Positions 1-8,354 of a DNA stretch of 64,000 bases are shown one piece after another; positions within the stretch are counted from its first letter, which is position 1, and every line of letters starts with the position of its first letter. The stretch spans positions 124,001-188,000 of the forward strand of contig NZ_VCNG01000009.1 in NCBI RefSeq assembly GCF_006227205.1. Direction: 5' to 3'. Under the pieces are notes generated by a model. That model was not told where the DNA came from. It saw nothing but the letters and a program-made list of their open reading frames with translations, and searched no databases. The translations under genes and the position numbers were made by a program. This DNA is from Pseudomonas sp. ICMP22404 (GTDB taxonomy: Bacteria > Pseudomonadota > Gammaproteobacteria > Pseudomonadales > Pseudomonadaceae).

Positions 1-1
1 C

Positions 2-241
2 GAAACGTTCTACATGTGCATCCGCGCCGCCCAGGTCGGTTGCGGCGTCGCCCTGCTGCCGCGCTTTCTGGTGGAGGAAGAACTGGCAGACGGCAAGCTG
101 ATCATTCCATGGCAGCACGCCATGCCCAGCACCAACGCCTATTACATGGCTTATCCTGAGCATTCGGCAGAGGTGCCCAAGGTCAGATACTTTGTGGAGT
201 GGATGTTGGAGCAGATGGCTAATCCTGATGCACCACAGTAA
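2..241 (+). CDS. LysR-type transcriptional regulator, C-terminal end (5' part outside window)
   Basis: An open frame enters from the left edge and stops at 241, giving about 79 residues. The stretch ETFYMCIRAAQVGCGVALLP followed by LVEEELADGKL is typical of the last third of the LysR effector-binding domain, where a regulator checks a bound ligand through the 'G.G.alLP...v...l..G.L' segment. The N-terminal winged-helix DNA-binding domain is not in the window, so neither targets nor ligand can be named. The Met at 14 is internal, not a start. The gene ends upstream of a palindromic repeat pair and is probably transcribed independently of pncB. Confidence 0.8.
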   Translation, partial: ETFYMCIRAAQVGCGVALLPRFLVEEELADGKLIIPWQHAMPSTNAYYMAYPEHSAEVPKVRYFVEWMLEQMANPDAPQ

Positions 242-261
242 GAGCTACCGACACAAAGCCC

Positions 262-394
262 TGTGGCGAGGGGATTTATCCCCGCTGGGCTGCAAAGCAG
301 CCCCAATACTGACAACTCAATCTGCCTGATATACCGAGTTGCCCGGTTTCAGGGCTGCCTTGCAGCCCAGCGGGGATAAATCCCCTCGCCACAA
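262..394. repeat. Inverted pair of GTGGCGAGGGGATTTATCCCC palindromic repeats
   Basis: A copy running TGTGGCGAGGGGATTTATCC, then CCCGCTGGGCTGC, lies at 262-305. Its reverse complement lies at 352-394, so the two arms can pair across about 46 bases. Each arm also contains its own GGGGAT..ATCCCC and GGGCTGC..GCAGCCC hairpins. The same family recurs near 8.2 kb and 50.4 kb. The rest of the 242-512 gap shows no gene. These are REP/BIME-type extragenic elements; a role in transcript ends or nucleoid structure would be inference. Confidence 0.85.
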
Positions 395-512
395 AAGCTC
401 CGTGTCCAAAAAACACTGGCAATCACCCCAAAGGTTATGCGCCACTAGCCCCTTCATCACAAACCGCTGTCCGACGCTGCCCGCTGCAGCGAACTGTCTG
501 GAGATACCCGTC

Positions 513-1739
513 ATGAGCGAGAGTGTGTTTGCCGATCGCATCGTGCAGAACCTGCTCGACACCGACTTCTACAAGTTGACGATGATGCAGGCAGTCCTGC
601 ACAACTACCCCAACGTCGAAGTCGAATGGGAGTTTCGTTGCCGCAACAGCGAAGACCTGCGCCCTTATCTGGCAGAGATCCGCTTCCAGATCGAACGCCT
701 GGCCGAGCTCAACCTGAGCGCCGATCAGCTGGGTTTCCTGGAGCGCATCAGCTTCCTGAAGCCGGATTTCCTGCGCTTCCTGGGCCTGTTTCGCTTCAAC
801 CTGCGCTACGTGTACACCGGCATCGAAAATGGTGAGCTGTTCATCCGCCTGCGCGGGCCGTGGCTGCATGTGATCCTGTTCGAAGTGCCGCTACTGGCCA
901 TTGTCAGCGAAGTGCGCAATCGCTATCGCTACCGCGAGGTGATCCTGGAGCAGGCACGGGAGCAGTTGTATCGCAAGTTCGACTGGCTGAGCGCCAACGC
1001 CAGCAGCGAGGAATTGTCCGAGCTGCAAGTGGCGGACTTCGGTACCCGCCGCCGGTTCTCCTACCGCACCCAGGAAGAAGTGGTGAACGTGCTCAAGCAC
1101 GATTTCCCAGGGCGCTTCGTCGGCACCAGCAATGTGCATTTGTCCCGGGAACTGGACATGAAACCCCTGGGCACCATGGCCCATGAGTGGATCATGGCCC
1201 ACCAGCAACTGGGCCCGCGGCTGATCGACAGCCAGATCGCCGCCCTCGATTGCTGGGTGCGCGAGTACCGGGGCCTGCTGGGGATCGCGCTGACCGACTG
1301 CATCACCATGGACGCCTTCCTGAAGGACTTCGATCTGTTCTTCGCCAAGCTGTTCGACGGCCTGCGCCATGATTCGGGTGACCCGGTGACCTGGGCCGAG
1401 AAAGCCATCGCCCACTACCACAAGCTGGGGATCGACCCGATGAGCAAGACCCTGGTGTTCTCCGACAGTCTGACCTTGCCCAAATGCCTGGAGATTTTCC
1501 GTGCGTTGCGTGGTCGCATCAATGTCAGCTTCGGTATTGGCACTAACCTGACCTGCGACATCCCGGGCGTCGAGCCCATGAGTATTGTGCTTAAAATGAT
1601 CAGCTGTGACGGGCAACCCGTGGCCAAGATTTCAGACGAGCCCGGCAAGACCCACTGCAAGGATCCGAATTTCGTCGCCTACATGCGACACGTTTTCCAA
1701 GTACCTGCCACCCTTTCTGGCATATCAAGCAAGGAGTGA
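513..1739 (+). CDS. pncB: Nicotinate phosphoribosyltransferase
   Basis: This enzyme condenses nicotinate with PRPP, using ATP, to give nicotinate mononucleotide, the entry step of the Preiss-Handler NAD salvage route in the cytoplasm. The 408-residue product has the usual family length. The N-terminal motif LLDTDFYKLTMMQAV is diagnostic of PncB. ADFGTRRRFS, a GTMAHEW motif carrying the likely phosphorylated His near residue 224, and LRHDSGDP are all present. The start at 513 was chosen because the protein begins MSESVFADRIVQNLLDTDFY, as in relatives, although the frame stays open far upstream. nadE starts 4 bases after the stop, so the two form a salvage operon that carries nicotinate through NaMN towards NAD. 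Confidence 0.96.
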   Translation: MSESVFADRIVQNLLDTDFYKLTMMQAVLHNYPNVEVEWEFRCRNSEDLRPYLAEIRFQIERLAELNLSADQLGFLERISFLKPDFLRFLGLFRFNLRYVYTGIENGELFIRLRGPWLHVILFEVPLLAIVSEVRNRYRYREVILEQAREQLYRKFDWLSANASSEELSELQVADFGTRRRFSYRTQEEVVNVLKHDFPGRFVGTSNVHLSRELDMKPLGTMAHEWIMAHQQLGPRLIDSQIAALDCWVREYRGLLGIALTDCITMDAFLKDFDLFFAKLFDGLRHDSGDPVTWAEKAIAHYHKLGIDPMSKTLVFSDSLTLPKCLEIFRALRGRINVSFGIGTNLTCDIPGVEPMSIVLKMISCDGQPVAKISDEPGKTHCKDPNFVAYMRHVFQVPATLSGISSKE

Positions 1740-1743
1740 ATTC

Positions 1744-2571
1744 ATGCAAGCCGTACAGCGTGAGATTGCTGAACAGCTCAAGGTCCAGCCACCGTTCGCC
1801 GATGAGGCCGCCCTCAAGGCCGAAATCGCTCGCCGGGTTAGCTTCATCCAGGACTGCCTCGTCAATTCCGGACTCAAGAGCCTGGTGCTGGGGATCAGTG
1901 GCGGGGTCGATTCGTTGACTGCCGGCCTGCTGGCCCAGCGCGCCATGCGCGAGTTGCGGGAAAAAACCGGTAACCCGGCCTACAAGTTCATCGCCGTGCG
2001 CCTGCCGTACGAAACCCAGTTCGATGAGCACGAAGCACAAGCCTGCGTGGACTTCATCGAGCCGGACGAACGCCACACCGTCAACATCGGCCCGGCGGTC
2101 AAGGCCCTGGCCAATGAAATCCTGGCATTCGAAGGCAAGACGCCAGGCTCGCGGGATTTCGTGCTGGGTAATTCAAAGGCGCGGATGCGCATGGTGGCGC
2201 AGTACGCCATCGCCGGTGCCGAGCAAGGCCTGGTGGTCGGTACCGATCATGCGGCTGAAGCCGTGATGGGTTTCTTCACCAAGTTCGGTGACGGCGCCTG
2301 TGACCTGGCGCCCCTGAGCGGCCTGGTGAAGAATCAGGTCAGGGCCATCGCCCGTGACTTCGGAGCGCCGGAATCGCTGGTGGAAAAAGTCCCCACCGCC
2401 GACCTCGAGGACCTCTCCCCGGGCAAACCCGACGAGGCCGCTCACGGCGTGACCTATGGGGAAATCGATGCTTTCCTGCACGGCCAGACAATTCGCGAAG
2501 AAGCGGCCCGGATCATCTGCGAGACCTATCGCAAGACCGAGCACAAGCGGGTGTTGCCGTACGCCCCATAG
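1744..2571 (+). CDS. nadE: NH3-dependent NAD+ synthetase
   Basis: NadE amidates nicotinic acid adenine dinucleotide to NAD+ with ATP and ammonia. The product is 275 residues, the size of the ammonia-dependent form without a glutaminase domain. The PP-loop GISGGVDS near residue 50 adenylates the substrate, and the segment VVGTDHAAEAVMGFFTKFGDG is typical of the family's active site. The ATG at 1744 follows AAGGAGTGAATTC, a strong ribosome-binding site located at the end of pncB. The frame is open upstream inside pncB, but those codons are not NadE-like. It is translationally close-coupled to pncB. Confidence 0.97.
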   Translation: MQAVQREIAEQLKVQPPFADEAALKAEIARRVSFIQDCLVNSGLKSLVLGISGGVDSLTAGLLAQRAMRELREKTGNPAYKFIAVRLPYETQFDEHEAQACVDFIEPDERHTVNIGPAVKALANEILAFEGKTPGSRDFVLGNSKARMRMVAQYAIAGAEQGLVVGTDHAAEAVMGFFTKFGDGACDLAPLSGLVKNQVRAIARDFGAPESLVEKVPTADLEDLSPGKPDEAAHGVTYGEIDAFLHGQTIREEAARIICETYRKTEHKRVLPYAP

Positions 2572-2584
2572 CCGATCCGAAAAG

Positions 2585-2680
2585 CCTGTGGGAGCAAAGC
2601 TTGCTCGCGATTACGGTAAGTCAGTCAGCAACAATGTTGACTGATCTGTCGCTATCGCGAGCAAGCTTTGCTCCCACAGG
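2585..2680. repeat. REP/BIME inverted pair
   Basis: CCTGTGGGAGCAAAGCTTGCTCGCGAT on one side and its reverse complement on the other form a long imperfect palindrome of about 96 bases between nadE and azu. It may act as a 3' end structure for the convergent nadE and azu transcripts, but no clean U-tract is present. It belongs to the GTGGGAGC...GCTCGCGAT family found throughout the window. Confidence 0.85.
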
Positions 2681-2747
2681 GTTGTACCGTTTGATCCTTA
2701 ACTGACTGGCATTACCCTGCACGGGGCGCTTTTTTGTGCTTGAAGGA

Positions 2748-3194
2748 TTACTTCAGCGTCACGGTGCCTTTCATCATCGAGATGTGGCCAGGGAACGAGC
2801 AGAAGAAACCGTACTTCTCGGCGGCATCGAGCTTCGATACGTCAAAGGTCACCGAATCTTTCTCATTGGCGCCGATGATCTTGGTGTGGGCGATGATCCG
2901 TGCATCACCTTCCTTGAGGTAGTTCTTGTCGATCCCGGCGCCCAGGCCATCGGTCGCAATCGGCTGCATGTCAGCCTCTTTGCTCAACACCCAGTTATGG
3001 CCCATGACATTTTTTGGCAAGCTGCCCGAATGGGTCAGCTCAACGGTGAAGGTCTTGCAGCTCTTGTCGATCTCGATGGCCTTGGTGCTGAAGGACATCT
3101 GATCAGTCGAGTCGATGGTGGTCTTGCACTCCGCTGCCATCAGTTGGCTGCTAGCCAGTGTCAACAGGGATACTGCTACAAGTTTGGCAAACAT
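2748..3194 (-). CDS. azu: Azurin, blue copper electron carrier
   Basis: Azurin is a periplasmic type-1 copper protein that shuttles single electrons, classically linked to denitrification and redox stress in Pseudomonas. The 148-residue precursor has a 20-residue signal peptide (MFAKLVAVSLLTLASSQLMA) and a 128-residue mature chain beginning AEC, exactly the known azurin length. The copper ligands are visible: the His of GHNW, then Cys, His and Met in FCSFPGHISMM. The ATG at 3194 was chosen because it sits 7 bases after GGAG and matches known azurins; an in-frame ATG one codon earlier and another at 3212 are possible but lack support. It is a single-gene unit with a 190-base upstream region. 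Confidence 0.97.
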   Translation of the reverse strand: MFAKLVAVSLLTLASSQLMAAECKTTIDSTDQMSFSTKAIEIDKSCKTFTVELTHSGSLPKNVMGHNWVLSKEADMQPIATDGLGAGIDKNYLKEGDARIIAHTKIIGANEKDSVTFDVSKLDAAEKYGFFCSFPGHISMMKGTVTLK

Positions 3195-3265
3195 CATGAA
3201 TCTCCAAGGCATGGTTAGAAAATTCCTTCAAAGGGGAAGACTGCCCTAATTTCAGACAAGTTCCT

Positions 3266-3292
3266 ATGACCTGAATCAAAAATTGTATACAA
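3266..3292 (-). promoter_or_regulatory. Candidate operator region upstream of azurin
   Basis: About 70-100 bases upstream of the azurin start, the minus strand contains TTGATTCAGGTCAT at 3266-3279. It resembles an ANR/FNR box (TTGAT-N4-ATCAA) with two mismatches in the second half. Next to it lies a perfect 10-base palindrome, TTGTATACAA, at 3283-3292. Azurin is known to be under ANR control in P. aeruginosa, which makes the site plausible, but the match here is weak. Confidence 0.3.
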
Positions 3293-3384
3293 CTTAAGGC
3301 TATCAGCCTGATGGATACAATCAACCGGCCAGACGCACGATGTCCGCCTATGATCGGCCTCATCACCTCAATGGAGCGCCTGTC

Positions 3385-3474
3385 ATGAACCTCAACAGCC
3401 TGTTATGCAGCCTGCTCGCCGCCTACGCCTGCGGCGCCAGCGGCACCTACGAAAAACCTGCACGCGAGGCTTGA
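3385..3474 (+). CDS. Possible 29-residue small protein
   Basis: A short frame, MNLNSLLCSLLAAYACGASG and then TYEKPAREA, starts at 3385. It is preceded by TGGAGCGCCTGTC, which offers a GGAG Shine-Dalgarno. The N-terminal 18 residues are hydrophobic and contain two cysteines, so the product could be a tiny membrane peptide; LAAYAC is only a poor lipobox. It lies 72 bases before the LOG-family gene on the same strand and could be a leader peptide. I do not recognise a family. The reading frame could occur by chance, so only conservation of the amino acids across related strains would settle it. Confidence 0.4.
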   Translation: MNLNSLLCSLLAAYACGASGTYEKPAREA

Positions 3475-3546
3475 TGCCCTTGCGCCCTTTGCACACGGCA
3501 GCGGCCAGGCTTTACTCTGCAGCGGTTACCGACTCTGGAGTAAAGC

Positions 3547-4134
3547 ATGTCCATCGCGTCTGTTTGTGTATTTTGCGGCGCCAGCACCGGCTCCAATCCC
3601 GCCTACCGTGAAGCGGCGCAAGCCCTGGGGCGAGCATTGGCCGAACGCAAGCTCACCCTGGTCTATGGCGGCGGCGCCGTCGGCCTGATGGGCATCGTTG
3701 CCGACGCGGCCCTGGCGGCCGGGGGCGAGGTCATCGGCATCATTCCGCAAAGCCTGAAGGACAAGGAAATCGGCCACGGCGGCCTGACCCGCCTGGAGGT
3801 GGTGGACGGTATGCATGCCCGCAAGGCGCGCATGGCCGAACTCAGCGACGCCTTCATCGCCCTCCCCGGCGGCCTCGGCACCCTGGAGGAATTGTTCGAA
3901 GTCTGGACCTGGGGTCAGCTCGGCTACCACGGCAAGCCGCTGGGCCTGCTGGAAGTGAATGGTTTCTACAGCAAACTCACCGCTTTCCTCGACCATATCG
4001 TCGACGAAGGTTTCGTCCGTGCAGCCCATCGCGACATGCTGCAAGTGAGCGAGTCAGCGCATGACCTGCTCGATGCGCTGGATGAATGGCAACCCTCGGT
4101 ACAGCCGAAATGGGCTGAGCAGAAAACCCTCTGA
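3547..4134 (+). CDS. LOG-family cytokinin riboside 5'-monophosphate phosphoribohydrolase
   Basis: The 195-residue protein belongs to the LOG family (TIGR00730), formerly misnamed lysine decarboxylase. It has a Rossmann-like fold with the signature PGGLGTLEE near residue 105 and an upstream GGGAVGLMG loop that binds the nucleotide phosphate. Family members hydrolyse purine nucleoside 5'-monophosphates (AMP or cytokinin nucleotides) to base and ribose 5-phosphate in the cytoplasm. The start follows CTGGAGTAAAGC, a good ribosome-binding site. It stands alone between azurin and a convergent Nudix gene. The bacterial substrate is uncertain; plant-associated pseudomonads often carry such genes without making cytokinins. 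Confidence 0.9.
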   Translation: MSIASVCVFCGASTGSNPAYREAAQALGRALAERKLTLVYGGGAVGLMGIVADAALAAGGEVIGIIPQSLKDKEIGHGGLTRLEVVDGMHARKARMAELSDAFIALPGGLGTLEELFEVWTWGQLGYHGKPLGLLEVNGFYSKLTAFLDHIVDEGFVRAAHRDMLQVSESAHDLLDALDEWQPSVQPKWAEQKTL

Positions 4135-4142
4135 GAACCGGC

Positions 4143-4164
4143 GTGAGGGCTCTGGGGCCCTCAC
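4143..4164. terminator. Hairpin between convergent LOG and Nudix genes
   Basis: GTGAGGGC and GCCCTCAC form a perfect 8-bp stem with a 6-base loop immediately after the LOG stop, overlapping the stop of the convergent Nudix gene. There is no U-tract, so it is a weak terminator candidate that could block both transcripts. Confidence 0.35.
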
Positions 4165-4538
4165 CCGCGCAAGGCTTTGGCAATCGAGGCGCGATAACCT
4201 TCGGGCAGGTTGGCCGGTAGCTGGCCCGGCTCGAAAAGTCCGATCTCCTTGTGTTCATGGCTGACGATCGGCACGAAGCCGCCCACCAATTGGCAGCGGT
4301 AAGTGGAGATGAATACGTGTTTGCCGGGGATGACCTCGAACAGATAGGAATCCAGCGGTTCCCCTACGCTCACCTCCACCGCGAGTTCCTCGATGATTTC
4401 CCGGGCCAGGCATTGCGGTGCCGTTTCGCCCAATTCGATTCGCCCGCCGGGCAATTCCCACTCATCCCGCTCGTTGAGCATGAGCACGATCAGGCCTTCG
4501 GGGGATTGCAGCACGCCTTTGATGGAAACCGGGAACAT
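4161..4538 (-). CDS. Nudix hydrolase
   Basis: This small cytosolic hydrolase (125 residues) has the Nudix box GGRIELGETAPQCLAREIIEEL near residues 42-65, which binds Mg2+ for cleavage of nucleoside diphosphate-linked substrates. The canonical glycine of REUXEEXGU is replaced by alanine here (EELAV), which is tolerated in some members. The start at 4538 was chosen because GGAGGGCGAT precedes that ATG; upstream in-frame codons read like non-coding sequence. The substrate cannot be deduced; 8-oxo-dGTP, other dNTPs or a dinucleotide are all possible. It converges on the LOG gene. Confidence 0.85.
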   Translation of the reverse strand: MFPVSIKGVLQSPEGLIVLMLNERDEWELPGGRIELGETAPQCLAREIIEELAVEVSVGEPLDSYLFEVIPGKHVFISTYRCQLVGGFVPIVSHEHKEIGLFEPGQLPANLPEGYRASIAKALRG

Positions 4539-4600
4539 ATCGCCCTCCAATAAATCACAGCGCCTATGAACCATGTGGCCCCCATGGAAGCACGCAGTTC

Positions 4601-4663
4601 CTGTGGGAGCATTGCTCCCACAGAGCAAGCTTTGCTCCCACAGGACAAGCCATGCTCCCGCAG
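4601..4663. repeat. Cluster of short REP elements
   Basis: Three short copies of the TGTGGGAGC...GCTCCCACA family lie head to tail and inverted (CCTGTGGGAGCATTGCTCCCACAG, then AGCAAGCTTTGCTCCCACAG, then a degenerate GCATGGCTTG-type half). They fill the gap between the Nudix gene and the transglutaminase-like gene. Confidence 0.75.
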
Positions 4664-4687
4664 CCTTCCCTCAGACCAAACCCTGTA

Positions 4688-5581
4688 TTACTCCAGCGGC
4701 ATCACTGTCACGCGAACCTCGGGATCGTGATTACCGCCCCCCAGGATCACCCCACGCAACGGCGACACGTCGGAGAAGTCCCGGCCCCAGGCCAGGGTGA
4801 TGTGCTCCAGGGCGGGCTGTACGTTGTTGGTCGGGTCGAAATCCACCCAGCCCAGCTCCGGGCAAAACACCGAGATCCAGGCATGGGACGCATCGGCGCC
4901 AATCAGCCGAGGCTGGCCGGGCGGTGGCTGGGTCAGCAGGTAGCCGCTGATGTAGCGCGCCGCCAACCCACGGGAGCGCACGCAGGCCAGCATCAGGTGG
5001 GCAAAGTCCTGGCAGACGCCCCGCCGTCGCTCCAGCACCTCCACCAGCGGCGTCGCCACCTGGGTTGCCTCGGCATCGAACGTGAACTCGTCGAAAATCT
5101 TCTCCATCAACGCCCGAATGCACAACATCAACGGGCGTCCCGGCGGGAAGCAGCTTTCGGAAAACTCGACGAAGCTGCGCTTGAGGTGCACGTAGGGTGA
5201 CTCGAAACGGTAGCGACACGCACCCAGCACCGCCTCGGACAGCGGCCGGCTGCTGTAGGTCAGTGCCTGGCAGGTCGCCTCCCAGGCCGGCGACAGGTTG
5301 AAATCCAGCGCGGGGCGGGCCAGGACCTCGATGCTCAGGCGGGCGTTGACCAACAACTCGTCATGGGGCCGTTCGAATGCCAGCCGGGTCAGTGGATTAC
5401 CGAAGACATCCAGTTCATCCCGACGGGTCGTCGGCTCAGGGCTGATCAATAGCTGCTGATCGGTGCAACGCTGCCAATCACAGGACCGCGGCCACAAGTG
5501 AGCAAGCTGCTGGGCCAGGGACACCGGGCTGTCATAGTGGTAGTGGGTGTCGTGGAGAATCTGGTAGCGGGCGCTCATCAT
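4688..5581 (-). CDS. Transglutaminase-like protein (COG1305 type)
   Basis: The 297-residue protein has an N-terminal beta-rich 'transglutaminase N' region (from YQILHDTHYHYDSPVSLAQQ) and a C-terminal transglutaminase/papain-like core. The triad is visible: Cys190 in RRGVCQDFAH, His233 in DASHAWISVF and Asp249 in WVDFDPTNN. Such proteins are predicted peptidases or amide-forming enzymes. The start codon overlaps the stop of the upstream ATP-grasp/alpha-E gene by four bases (ATGA), so the two are translationally coupled. The combination of this family with circularly permuted ATP-grasp and alpha-E proteins recurs in many bacteria and is predicted, not proven, to make or process a peptide-like compound. 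A second ATG one codon downstream could also be the start. Confidence 0.9.
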   Translation of the reverse strand: MMSARYQILHDTHYHYDSPVSLAQQLAHLWPRSCDWQRCTDQQLLISPEPTTRRDELDVFGNPLTRLAFERPHDELLVNARLSIEVLARPALDFNLSPAWEATCQALTYSSRPLSEAVLGACRYRFESPYVHLKRSFVEFSESCFPPGRPLMLCIRALMEKIFDEFTFDAEATQVATPLVEVLERRRGVCQDFAHLMLACVRSRGLAARYISGYLLTQPPPGQPRLIGADASHAWISVFCPELGWVDFDPTNNVQPALEHITLAWGRDFSDVSPLRGVILGGGNHDPEVRVTVMPLE

Positions 5582-8064
5582 ACGGACACCGTGCGTTGGC
5601 TGACGTCATCGACGTGGGCAAAATGACGCAAGGCCAGGCGATCCGACACCTGGCCGCTGACATCGGCCACTTCCTGCAACAGATCGGCCAGGCCATCAAG
5701 CGCTGCGCGCAGGCTGGCTTCGCCAAACAGTGGATTCTCCAGGCAACGCAGGTCAAAGCGCGACAGGCGCGTCACCAACTCCGGCAACGCGGTTTCCCTG
5801 GGCGCGCCAAAGTCATCGTTCAGGCGCTTGAGGGTACGGGTCACCAGTTTCAACTGGAAAAGCACCGCATGGGGGTTCTGCTCGTCCAGCAGCAACAGGT
5901 CGAGCACCGGGATCAACTGGGCGACCGCCAGGTAACGCGAGCGGTAGGTGATGCTGCTGTTGCCCAGTTCCAGCAGCCATTCCAGCCCGGCCTGATCGAA
6001 CACCGCCTCGCCTCGCAGGAACGCGGCCAGACTGCTGCTGAGAAATTGCAGGCGCTCCAGGCGCCGACCGATCATCAGGAAGCGCCACCCCTCGTCGCGG
6101 GTCATGTCGTCCAGGGCGAAGCCGGAAAGCGCCGCCAGGGACATCACCAGCCGGTTGAGGAAATCCAGCAGCTCGCCGAAATCCGCTTCGTCGGTTTCCA
6201 GCTCCAGCGCCTCGCGCTGAAGCTCCACCAGCGCCTGCCAGTTCTCTCGGGACAATTTGCCCCGCACCTGCGAGGCCGCCCACTGCAGGCGCTGCAGGTT
6301 GGAGCGCAGGCTGAACGACCAATCGTCGCCCAGCAACGCGACCAGCAGACGCTCCGGCAGTTCGCCCTCCTCGGGCAGCAGCATCAGGCTTTCACCAAGG
6401 GACACCGCCGATTGCAGGGCCTGCGGATCGTCGCCATCGACATAACGCGCCAGCATGATCCGCAGCAGGCGCGCGCTATCGTCACAGCGTTCACAATAAC
6501 GGCCGAACCAGAACAGGTTTTCCACCACCCGGGATGGCAAGTACGGATCCCGCCGAACCAGGTCGTGAACGCCCACGGTACGCTGGGCCTTCCATTGTTC
6601 ACTGCCAGGTGCCTGTTCTCCCAGCACCCAAGTGTCCTTGCTGGCGCCGCCGCGCTGCATCGACACCACTTCGGCGTCGGCCTCGGCCGCCACGCGGGTC
6701 AAGCCGCCCGGCAGCACCCGGTAATCGTCCTCACCGGACACCGCATACACGCGCATGCCAATGGCCCGTGGCTGCAATAGCCCGTCCTCGGCTTGCCAGA
6801 CCGGGGCCTGGGACAGCTGCGCCAGCTCCTGGGCCACATACGCGTAGGGCCGCGCCTGGATCCGCGCCGCCAGACGGTCGCGCTGCTCCTCGCTCAGGTC
6901 ACGGCCGAACACCGGCCTGAAGCTCTGGGAAGGGAACGCCGGCTTGATCAACAGCTGTGGCAGCTTTTCCAGGGCCTGGGCCAGCACCGGTGGCTCGCCG
7001 CACCACCAGGTGGCGATGGAGGGGAGCAACAGGTCTTCGCCGAACAGGAACTGGCAGATCTTCGGCAGGAACCCCAACAAGCCTGGCGATTCCAGCACGC
7101 CGCTACCCAAGGCGTTGGCCACCAGCACCCGGCCCTGGCGCACCGCCTCCAGCAGGCCCGGCACACCCAGGGCCGAATCCGTACGCAGCTCCAGCGGATC
7201 GCAAAAATCATCATCGAGCCGGCGCATGATCGCGTGGACCCGACGGAGCCCGCTGAGGGTCTTGAGGTAGACCGTGGCGTCGCGAACGGTCAGGTCGCCC
7301 CCCTCCACCAACGGGTAGCCAAGCTGGCGCGCCAGATAGAGGTGTTCGAAATAGCTTTCGTTGAAACGCCCCGGCGTCAACAACACCACCAGCGGCGGCT
7401 CCCCATCGCTGGGGGCCTGCCGGGCAAGGGTTTCCTGCAAGGTGCGAAAGAAACCGGACAGGTGCTGGACCTTCAGGTCGCGATAGAGATCCGGAAAGGC
7501 ACGGGAGACGATCATGCGGTTTTCCAGCGCATAACCGGCCCCGGAGGGGGCCTGGGTCCGATCCGCCGTGACCCACCAGCGTCCATCGGGCGCTCGCGCC
7601 AGATCCACGGCATACAAATGCAGGAAAATCCCGTCCGGCGGGCTGATGCCTTGGCTGGGCCAGAGGAAGTTGTTGTGTCCGAACACCAGCTCCGCCGGCA
7701 GCAGACCTTCGCTGATTAGTCGTTGCGGCCCGTAGAGGTCGGCCAACACCGCGTTGAGCAACCGTGCGCGCTGGGCAATACCGGCCGACAGCTGCTTCCA
7801 TTCCTGCGCATCGACGACGTGGGGCAGCAAGTCCAGCTCCCACGGCCGGTCGGCGCCCTTCGGATCGGCATAGACGTTATAGGTGACGCCATTTTCCTGG
7901 ATCTGTCGCGCCAGCAAGGCCTGACGCTGCATCAACTGGGCCGGCGTGCTGCGCTGCAACTGGTCGAACAGCCGCCGCCAGTGCGGGCGTACCGCACCGC
8001 TGTCGTCCAGCAGTTCGTGATAGGTGCCCGTTGTCAGCGGGTAACGGTCAAGCAGGTCAGGCAT
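5578..8064 (-). CDS. Circularly permuted ATP-grasp protein fused to alpha-E domain
   Basis: This 828-residue product joins two families that are often separate genes. Residues about 1-480 are a circularly permuted type-2 ATP-grasp module (COG2308; for example GVTYNVYADPKG, LLPHVVDAQEW, VFGHNNFLWPSQGI, GAGYALENR). Residues from about 510 to the end are an alpha-helical 'alpha-E' domain (COG2307; it starts LPSRVVENLFWFGRYCERCD). ATP-grasp enzymes usually form an acyl-phosphate and join it to an amine, so an amide-bond ligase role is likely, with unknown substrate. Its stop overlaps the start of the downstream transglutaminase-like gene. The DUF2126 gene lies upstream across a 290-base gap filled by repeats. 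No signal peptide is visible, so it should act in the cytoplasm. Confidence 0.9.
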   Translation of the reverse strand: MPDLLDRYPLTTGTYHELLDDSGAVRPHWRRLFDQLQRSTPAQLMQRQALLARQIQENGVTYNVYADPKGADRPWELDLLPHVVDAQEWKQLSAGIAQRARLLNAVLADLYGPQRLISEGLLPAELVFGHNNFLWPSQGISPPDGIFLHLYAVDLARAPDGRWWVTADRTQAPSGAGYALENRMIVSRAFPDLYRDLKVQHLSGFFRTLQETLARQAPSDGEPPLVVLLTPGRFNESYFEHLYLARQLGYPLVEGGDLTVRDATVYLKTLSGLRRVHAIMRRLDDDFCDPLELRTDSALGVPGLLEAVRQGRVLVANALGSGVLESPGLLGFLPKICQFLFGEDLLLPSIATWWCGEPPVLAQALEKLPQLLIKPAFPSQSFRPVFGRDLSEEQRDRLAARIQARPYAYVAQELAQLSQAPVWQAEDGLLQPRAIGMRVYAVSGEDDYRVLPGGLTRVAAEADAEVVSMQRGGASKDTWVLGEQAPGSEQWKAQRTVGVHDLVRRDPYLPSRVVENLFWFGRYCERCDDSARLLRIMLARYVDGDDPQALQSAVSLGESLMLLPEEGELPERLLVALLGDDWSFSLRSNLQRLQWAASQVRGKLSRENWQALVELQREALELETDEADFGELLDFLNRLVMSLAALSGFALDDMTRDEGWRFLMIGRRLERLQFLSSSLAAFLRGEAVFDQAGLEWLLELGNSSITYRSRYLAVAQLIPVLDLLLLDEQNPHAVLFQLKLVTRTLKRLNDDFGAPRETALPELVTRLSRFDLRCLENPLFGEASLRAALDGLADLLQEVADVSGQVSDRLALRHFAHVDDVSQRTVSV

Positions 8065-8188
8065 GGAAAGCTCGGCAGACGGCAGTGAAAGGTGAGACTA
8101 GCGCAAGGGCATGATGCCCGGATAGATGTCATGGCTTGGCATGTGAACGGTTTGACCGACGCAGTACCTCTGGTGGGAGGAGGTTTTC

Positions 8189-8344
8189 TGTGGCGAGGGG
8201 ATTTATCCCCGCTGGGCTGCGCAGCAGCCCCAATCCAGGCACTGCGGTGTAGCGGGCATCAATTATGGGGGGGCTTCGCCCCAACGGGGATAAATCCCCT
8301 CGCCACAATAAATCCCCTCGCCACAGAAAATCCCCTCGCCACAG
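8189..8344. repeat. REP/BIME with triplicated TCCCCTCGCCACA end
   Basis: Within the 290-base gap between the DUF2126 and ATP-grasp genes, CTGTGGCGAGGGGATTTATC and following bases at 8189 face a reverse-complement arm ending near 8308. That arm is followed by two further tandem copies of about 16 bases (AAATCCCCTCGCCACA) up to 8344. Nothing else coding is seen in 8065-8354. The element sits inside what should be one operon, so it may uncouple expression of the two parts. Confidence 0.85.
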
Positions 8345-8354
8345 GTAAACCTCT

